Assembly (NCBI RefSeq): GCF_030816915.1
Contig: NZ_JAUSYN010000002.1
Coordinates: 7,329,501 to 7,393,500, forward strand
DNA length: 64,000 bases
Source: Streptomyces sp. B3I8
GTDB taxonomy: Bacteria > Actinomycetota > Actinomycetes > Streptomycetales > Streptomycetaceae
Reading direction: 5' to 3'
The notes below the pieces were generated by a model. It saw nothing but the letters and a program-made list of their open reading frames with translations. It ran no database searches and had not been told where the DNA came from. The position numbers were made by a program, and so were the translations under genes. Below are positions 59,186-64,000 of this stretch, one piece after another; the first letter of the stretch is position 1, and each line of letters opens with the position of its first letter.

Positions 59186-59233
59186 GTAGTCATGATGATT
59201 ACGAATGTCGGCAAGCGTAGTCATGACGGCTAC
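59186..59233. promoter_or_regulatory. Two tandem Rrf2 operators
   Basis: GTAGTCATGATGATTAC (59186-59202) and GTAGTCATGACGGCTAC (59217-59233) share 14 of 17 bases and are 31 bp apart (three helical turns). One lies close to each of the divergent genes. Confidence 0.88.
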
Positions 59234-59252
59234 GAAATGACAAGATGGGCCC

Positions 59253-59699
59253 ATGGCCCGATCCACCAACACCCAATTCGCCGTCGCCGTGCACGTGTTG
59301 ACGTACCTGGCAGGCGTCACCGACGGGCACGCGGTCAGTTCCGAGGAGCTCTCCAACAGCGCCAACGTCAACGCCGTGTACGTGCGCCGTGTGCTCGGTC
59401 CGCTGCGCGAGGCCGGGCTGGTGCGCTCGCGGCCCGGTGTCCGTGGTGGCTGGGAACTGGCGGTGGACCCCGCCGGGATCCCGCTCGCCCGGGTGTGGTC
59501 GCTGCTCCAGGGCACCGACCCGGTGCTGGGCCTGCACGGACCGGACCCGGCCTGCGCGACCGGCCGCCAGGTGCAGAAGAGCCTGACCACGCTCGACCGC
59601 GCGGTCGCCGACTCGGTCGCGGCCACGCTACGGCGCTTCACCGTGCGCGACGTCCTGACGGGCACGCTGGAGACGACGCTGCCGCCGCTCGACAATTGA
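59253..59699 (+). CDS. Rrf2-family transcriptional regulator
   Basis: A 148-residue Rrf2 protein. The HTH segment is FAVAVHVLTYLAGVTDGHAV, NSANVNAVYVRRVLGPLREA, and the wing RPGVRGGWELAVDPAGI. The three-Cys Fe-S motif of IscR/NsrR is absent (only one Cys, in DPACATGRQ), so it is a non-cluster type such as those sensing electrophiles. It probably represses itself and the divergent NmrA-like gene through the duplicated site. Confidence 0.9.
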   Translation: MARSTNTQFAVAVHVLTYLAGVTDGHAVSSEELSNSANVNAVYVRRVLGPLREAGLVRSRPGVRGGWELAVDPAGIPLARVWSLLQGTDPVLGLHGPDPACATGRQVQKSLTTLDRAVADSVAATLRRFTVRDVLTGTLETTLPPLDN

Positions 59700-59840
59700 C
59701 GCTCGACGGCTGACGTTACGGGTGCCGGCCCACGCGTGACGGTGCCGGCCGTCCGACCGGTGCGCACAGGGCGTCCCGCGCCCGCGCCGGCGCGCCCGCT
59801 CCTGGGCGGGTGCGCCCCGTTCGGACGACCGGCCTCCCGC

Positions 59841-60224
59841 TCAGTCGTCCAGTACCGCCAGTGCGTCGACCTCCACGAGGACGCCCGGCGGGAGCGGCGT
59901 GTACACGGTGGTGCGGGCCGGGTACGGCTCACCGACGGCCGCCGCGTACGCCGCGTTCATCTCGGCCAGATGGGCGGGATCGGTGAGGTACACCCGCAGC
60001 ATCACGACATCCCCCGAACTCCCGCCGCCCGCCTCGAGGACCGCGGTGACATTGCTCAGGGCCCGCGTGGTCTGCTCGGCGACGGTGGTGCCGGCGATCT
60101 CGCCGGTGCCCGGGTCGTAGGGGAGCTGCCCGGAGACCTGCAGGACGGGGCCCTTGCGGATGCCCTGCGACAGCGGGGCCGGCGGCGAGGGCGCGTGCTC
60201 GGTGGTGAGGACGGTTCTGGTCAT
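59841..60224 (-). CDS. RidA (YjgF/YER057c/UK114) family protein
   Basis: A 127-residue RidA-type protein. PVLQVSGQLPYDPGTGEIAG, EQTTRALSNVTAVLEAGGGS and the C-terminal PYPARTTVYTPLPPGVLVEV are all family features. The last carries the Arg that binds the carboxylate of enamines or imines. RidA hydrolyses reactive 2-aminoacrylate-type intermediates, but paralogues in operons often act on other imines. ATG 60224 gives the standard length. It is the third gene of a minus-strand operon after an MBL hydrolase and a carboxylesterase. Confidence 0.88.
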   Translation of the reverse strand: MTRTVLTTEHAPSPPAPLSQGIRKGPVLQVSGQLPYDPGTGEIAGTTVAEQTTRALSNVTAVLEAGGGSSGDVVMLRVYLTDPAHLAEMNAAYAAAVGEPYPARTTVYTPLPPGVLVEVDALAVLDD

Positions 60225-60324
60225 GAGGTTCCGCTCTTCCTGAGGGAGTCGGGAGGGAATCGGGGAGCCGACGGGCGGGGAGCCGGGGGAACGGTGGGTT
60301 CCCGGGAGTGACGCATGAGGGGTG

Positions 60325-61827
60325 TCAGCTCCAGGCCTCTCGCTCCCGACCGTGCGGATCGTCGCCCTGGGTCCAGTCGCCGTCGATGCGCATGGTGGCC
60401 CGGTGCTCGGTGTCGTACGGGTCCCAGCCGGGGTCACCGGTCCCGGCGAACCGGATCCAGGTCTCGTGCACGCGGACGGCGAGGTCCGCGGGGGGCTTGT
60501 CGGGACCGAGCAGGGCGGTCGGGCCGTGCAGCTCGGGCAGGTCCGTGAGGTCGAAGACGAAGGGCAGCTCGACCGTGTGCGTGGCGCCGAGCTCTCCGTT
60601 CAGGGCGCGGGAGCGCCAGGCGAACTCGTATGCGTAGGTGCGGGAGTCCGGGTGGCCGGCATGCGCGGAGGCCAGGGCGCGGCTGCCCACGCCGAACAGC
60701 GCGTCGGCCATGACCGCGGACCGCAGCTCGGCGAAGGACGCCCCGGGACGGGACGCGCGGTACGCCTCGACGAGCCGCTCCGGCTGCGGGTGCGAGCGTG
60801 CCGCCGCGGCGTGGACGTCGGCGGCGGTGGAGCCGGCGTACGTGCCCACCGGGACCAGGTAAAGGTTGCCCTCCTCCGCGTTGGTACCCACGAGCAGGTC
60901 GACGTCGGCGCCGAGCCCCGCGGCGACGGAGTCGGCGGGCTGGGTGTCCAGCACCAGACTGAACGGACTGAGGCCGATCAGCGGATCGAAGTGGGTGCCG
61001 GTCCGCAGGTCGATGCCCGCCGGCGCGGAGGCGGCCTCCACCAGGCGTTCGTCGGGGATGTCCGCGAAGGCGTCGACGTGCGGAGCGATGCCGAGGGCCT
61101 CGGCCACGGCCCGCGTGACACGGGCGCCCTGCTCGGGGGTGAAGGCGCCCAGGCCGCTGCCGCTCTGGACGATCGCCCGGCGGAACAGCCCCGCGGCCTC
61201 GGGGCCGGCGAGGACGCCGGCGGTGATCGTCGCCCCGGCAGACTGGCCGAAGAGGGTGACGTTGCCCGGGTCACCACCGAAGGCGGCGATGTTCTCCCGC
61301 ACCCAGCGCAGCGCGGCGACCACGTCGAGCAGTCCGCGGTTGGCGGGTGCGCCGGGCAGATCGAGGAAGCCGGCGATGCCGAGCCGGTAGTTGAGGGTGA
61401 CGAGGACGACGCCGTCACGGGCGAACGCGGAGCCGTCGTACAGGGCGGAGCGCGTCGATCCGGCGACGAATCCGCCGCCGTGGACGAACACCATGACCGG
61501 CAGACCGGCACCGGCACCGGCACCGGCGTGGGCGGGGGCGAAGACGTTGACGGTGAGGTAGTCCTCGCCGCGGCTCCATCCGGTGCCGAAGTAGGGTGTC
61601 ATGTCCACGGTGCCGAGCGTGCGCGCGGACTGCGGTGCGGTGGGGCCCGGCACGGTGGCGTCCCGCACGCCGTCCCACGGCTCGTGCGGCCGGGGCGGCG
61701 TGAACCGGTCGGCACCGCGGGGCGGGGCGGCGTACGGGATGTTCAGGAAGACGCTGGTGAGGCCCCGGCGCACGCCGCGGACGGTTCCCCGATCGGTGGT
61801 GACGAGGGGGGCGGAGTGGTTGCTCAT
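60325..61827 (-). CDS. Type-B carboxylesterase (para-nitrobenzyl esterase family)
   Basis: A 500-residue carboxylesterase. The N-terminal RGVRRGLTSVFLNIPYA and PPRPHEPWDGVR are family hallmarks. The oxyanion hole is VFVHGGGFVAG, the nucleophile motif is LFGQSAGA (Gln in place of the common Glu), and the late segment includes HTVELPFVFD with the expected catalytic His region. It lacks a signal peptide. ATG 61827 has AAGGA nine bases upstream. It follows the MBL gene by 22 bp, so they are co-transcribed; together with RidA the operon suggests stepwise degradation of an ester or lactone. Confidence 0.9.
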   Translation of the reverse strand: MSNHSAPLVTTDRGTVRGVRRGLTSVFLNIPYAAPPRGADRFTPPRPHEPWDGVRDATVPGPTAPQSARTLGTVDMTPYFGTGWSRGEDYLTVNVFAPAHAGAGAGAGLPVMVFVHGGGFVAGSTRSALYDGSAFARDGVVLVTLNYRLGIAGFLDLPGAPANRGLLDVVAALRWVRENIAAFGGDPGNVTLFGQSAGATITAGVLAGPEAAGLFRRAIVQSGSGLGAFTPEQGARVTRAVAEALGIAPHVDAFADIPDERLVEAASAPAGIDLRTGTHFDPLIGLSPFSLVLDTQPADSVAAGLGADVDLLVGTNAEEGNLYLVPVGTYAGSTAADVHAAAARSHPQPERLVEAYRASRPGASFAELRSAVMADALFGVGSRALASAHAGHPDSRTYAYEFAWRSRALNGELGATHTVELPFVFDLTDLPELHGPTALLGPDKPPADLAVRVHETWIRFAGTGDPGWDPYDTEHRATMRIDGDWTQGDDPHGREREAWS

Positions 61828-61849
61828 GTCTCGTGTCCTTCCGCCGGCT

Positions 61850-62791
61850 TCAGGCCTGCTCGATGTACCGCTCGGTGTTGTTCTCCTCGGCATACGGGGA
61901 GAAGGGCGCCCAGCCCTTGATGGCGAACCCGCCCCCGTCGCGGACGACCTCGGCGGCGCCGTGGCCGCCGAGATGCGCGGGGATCACGAGGGAGTTGTCC
62001 TCGGCGGCGGAGCCCAGCAGCCTGCGCCGGGTGGCGCGGGCCCCGGCCGGGTCCTCGCAGAAGCAGCTGTTGGTGTCGGGTTCGACGATCTGGACCGGGC
62101 TGTGCATGAGGTCGCCGACGAAGAGCGCGCGGTCCGTTCCGGACTCCAGTCGCAGCACGGAAGAGCCGGGGGTGTGGCCGGGCGCCGGTTCGAGACGCAG
62201 GTTGCCGTCGATGCGGTGGCCGTCCTCCCACAGGTGGGTCAGGCCGGCCTGGTGCACCGGGGCGACGCTGTCCTCGAAGACGTTCTGATTGCCGCGGCCC
62301 AGGTGGGTCTTGTGCTCGTTGGCGGGGTTCCAGTAGTCGAAGTCCGCCTTGGGCATGAGGTAGGTGGCGTTCGGGAACGTCGGCACCCACGTCCGGCCGT
62401 CGAGGTAGGTGTTCCATCCGACGTGATCGATGTGCAGATGCGTGTTGATCACGATGTCGACGTCCTCGGGACGGACACCGGCGCGCGCGAGGTTGCCCAG
62501 GAAGTCGGTGTCGAGCCGGTTCCAGACCGGCGCGTAGGGCCGGTCCTTGTGATTGCCGACGCCGGTGTCGACGAGGATCGTCCTGCCCTCGCTGCGCAGC
62601 ACCCACGTCTGTATGGCCGAGTTGACGGATTCGGTCCGCGCGTCCAGGAAGCCCGGCACCAGCCAGGAACGGTGATCGTCCCAGGTCTTCGCCGAGCTCT
62701 CCGGGAAGAAGACGTCCGGTGTCATGTCGACCGGACCGAAGTATTCCCAGACGCGAGTCACGGTGACGTCACCCAGGGTGATGGTGTCCAC
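61850..62791 (-). CDS. MBL-fold hydrolase, lactonase-like
   Basis: A 313-residue metallo-beta-lactamase-fold protein of the AHL-lactonase/MSMEG-like group. DIVINTHLHIDHVGWNTYL has the H-x-H-x-D-H metal motif. PAPGHTPGSSVLRL carries the next His ligand, LFVGDLMHSPVQIV the bridging Asp, and VIPAHLGGHGAAEV the last His. GTG 62791 has GGAG seven bases upstream; a TTG at 62803 is an alternative. It is the first gene of the MBL-esterase-RidA operon. Confidence 0.88.
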   Translation of the reverse strand: MDTITLGDVTVTRVWEYFGPVDMTPDVFFPESSAKTWDDHRSWLVPGFLDARTESVNSAIQTWVLRSEGRTILVDTGVGNHKDRPYAPVWNRLDTDFLGNLARAGVRPEDVDIVINTHLHIDHVGWNTYLDGRTWVPTFPNATYLMPKADFDYWNPANEHKTHLGRGNQNVFEDSVAPVHQAGLTHLWEDGHRIDGNLRLEPAPGHTPGSSVLRLESGTDRALFVGDLMHSPVQIVEPDTNSCFCEDPAGARATRRRLLGSAAEDNSLVIPAHLGGHGAAEVVRDGGGFAIKGWAPFSPYAEENNTERYIEQA

Positions 62792-62924
62792 GAATTGCTC
62801 CAATGCGCAATGGTTCCGCGAGCTGGGCCGCGGGTTCCTGCCGGGGGAGGAGGGGGTCGCCCGGGACGAGTCCGCCGGCTGAACGACCCTGCTCAGCAAG
62901 GGTGCGTCGGCCGGGGCGCGCGGC

Positions 62925-62948
62925 GGTATGCGTCACATGACTGCATCC
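62925..62948. repeat. Left copy of a 24-bp direct repeat
   Basis: Starts GGTATGCGTCACATGACTGC. It matches 63691-63714 at 23 of 24 positions, same orientation, 766 bp apart, bracketing the decayed FUSC-like gene. Confidence 0.85.
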
Positions 62949-63079
62949 GGTGCGGCGCTTCGGGGCCAGACGCATCCTCCCGAGGATGAGCCGGGGGCAC
63001 GGAGGGTGCCGGGGGCCCGGAGGGCGGGCGGGGGGAGACGCGGCGGGGAGGCCGCCGACGGGAAGGGCCCCTGCCGGAA

Positions 63080-63690
63080 GGCGGCCTCCTTCTGCCTGCC
63101 CGCGCGACGGACCCCGCCGCGGCAGGACGAGTACGGCGGCGGTGAGGACCCCGTACGAGACGCCCAGCGCGGTCTCCCGTACACGCACGACGAGCACGCC
63201 CGTCGAGAAGTTGCCGAGCAGGGCGAGCAGCATGCTCAGCCCGCCGGTGAGGAACAACGTCGCTCACCGAGAAGCCTCTCGATCAGCGGCACCGCCGCGT
63301 GCGGCCTGTCCAGGGGGCGTGCGAGCGACATCACGAGCCCGTCGGCGTCCTGCCCGGCGACGCGCAGCGCGGCCACGTCCCGCAGTCGCGCGTCGACGGT
63401 GCGCCGCAGCCGGGCCAGAACGCGGGGCGCCGTCAGGAATCCCGGGCGGCCGTACAGGGCCGCGACGCATCCGAACCACGAAGAAGGCCGCACCCAGCCG
63501 TGGCAGCGTCGCCACACGCGCCTCGCTGAACTCCGCCAGGAAGAAGACCATGAAGGCGAAGACGCCCAGGCCCTGCCCCCTCGCGCCGTACCGGCGGGCG
63601 TGCACGGAGCCGTAGATCAGCAGCAGGAACGCCATCCACGCCGCGAGGCAGGGCGTCGCAGCGCGAGTCTGGATCCGGCCGCGCGGCACC
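63080..63690 (-). pseudogene. Decayed FUSC-like integral membrane protein gene
   Basis: Minus-strand coding traces occur in three frames. The first is a membrane-type segment (CLAAWMAFLLLIYGSVHARR, LGVFAFMVFFLAEFSEARVA) at about 63510-63670. The second is a helical segment in another frame (TAPRVLARLRRTVDARLRDV, DRPHAAVPLIERLLGERR) at about 63245-63450. The third is a membrane segment in a further frame (GGLSMLLALLGNFSTGVLVV, ETALGVSYGVLTAAVLVLP) at about 63100-63257. In order and spacing they fit one FUSC/aromatic-acid-exporter-type protein broken by at least two frameshifts and truncated at both ends. Family assignment is tentative. Confidence 0.6.
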
Positions 63691-63714
63691 GGTATGCGTC
63701 ACACGACTGCATCC
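63691..63714. repeat. Right copy of the 24-bp direct repeat
   Basis: Starts GGTATGCGTCACACGACTGC, one mismatch (T to C) from the copy at 62925-62948. Confidence 0.85.
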
Positions 63715-64000
63715 CGGCACACCGGGGATACCGGGAACCCGGGGTGCACCGGGGCGAGGCCGGCCCTCAGCGGGCCCTCCCGCCCCGGCCGACCGGAATA
63801 CCCTCGCCGGCGCGCACGTTGCGAGTGATGGAAGTCGCGGGAGCGATGCCCGGCTCGCAGGCAGGGCCGGGTGGAACACTCCGGCGCTCAGGTCGTTCTC
63901 CGCATGTGTGAAGTCCCCTGGAGCATCCGTGGAAAGTGGTGGAAGGGCTCGAGGGAACCAGAGCTCGCCCGGCGACACCGGTGTGCCGCTGGTGGATCCC
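63715..64000. other. Terminal 286 bp without a firm gene
   Basis: A minus-strand frame ending at about 63767 reads ATSITRNVRAGEGIPVGRGG and then stops. It looks protein-like but cannot be followed upstream in one frame, so it may be the 3' end of another decayed gene. The plus strand shows nothing convincing. Confidence 0.3.

Noticed and set aside
63433..63978. Minus-strand open frame of 181 codons at the end of the window
   Set aside because: It is a compositional frame without domain features and crosses the direct repeat and the pseudogene in a different frame.
1..64000. CRISPR arrays, rRNA, tRNA, phage genes
   Set aside because: No regularly spaced repeats with unique spacers, no tRNA-like cloverleaf with TTCGAAT-type arms, and no phage structural or integrase genes were seen in either strand.

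Overview
The window is high-GC actinobacterial DNA, almost certainly Streptomyces. Codons end in G/C, many starts are GTG, genes are short and often divergently paired with their own regulators, terminators are GC-rich hairpins without T-tracts, and families typical of the genus occur (SARP-type regulator, SpoIIE-type phosphatases, MmyB-like HTH proteins, GPP34, a chloramphenicol phosphotransferase). No rRNA, tRNA, CRISPR, prophage or intact insertion sequence was seen. The density of regulators and oxidoreductases suggests an accessory, arm-like part of the chromosome.

Layout. 1-10.6 kb: the start of a divergent exported protein and a GntR/UTRA regulator with DasR-like operator half-sites, a hypothetical protein, a LysR/YeiH pair, a LysR/oxidoreductase pair, a SulP anion transporter, and a TetR/EamA pair with two tandem operators. 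10.7-18.7 kb: a partner-switching signalling block, namely RsbQ-like hydrolase, RsbP-like PAS phosphatase, a STAS antagonist interrupted by an in-frame TAG, an RsbW-like kinase, a PAS-GAF-PP2C phosphatase and a CarH-like cobalamin-binding protein, followed by a two-component pair. 18.9-29.9 kb: GPP34, a DUF4386-like membrane protein, a secreted GH5 glycosidase, a secreted SGNH hydrolase, and several regulator/enzyme divergent pairs.

30.0-40.5 kb is a minus-strand gene cluster: FMN reductase; a 13-codon ORF with an excellent ribosome binding site lying between two hairpins; a beta-propeller protein; an MFS exporter; a SARP-NB-ARC regulator; a fused FMN reductase-GTP cyclohydrolase II; a WD40 protein; and a SUMF1/FGE-like protein. 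The last three overlap by ATGA junctions. GTP cyclohydrolase II + WD40 + FGE-like protein is the combination I recall from toxoflavin-type 7-azapteridine clusters (toxB-toxC-toxD), so this looks like an unusual SARP-controlled pteridine/azapteridine pathway.

40.7-62.8 kb: two paralogous MmyB-regulator/SDR pairs, a quinone reductase/GlxA-like pair, a chloramphenicol phosphotransferase homologue, a SigE-type sigma factor with a coupled membrane protein, an L,D-transpeptidase lipoprotein, a nucleotidyltransferase, LysR and GNAT genes, a TetR/SDR pair with a large operator array, a Fic/Doc-like toxin-antitoxin pair, a second-type NAD-dependent DNA ligase, a 150-bp element with perfect 23-bp inverted ends, an Rrf2/NmrA pair with duplicated operators, and a RidA-esterase-MBL operon. 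The last kilobase holds a decayed FUSC-like membrane gene bracketed by a 24-bp direct repeat.

The theme of the window is local control. At least eight enzyme genes face a one-component regulator across a short intergenic region that carries a visible palindrome or repeat.
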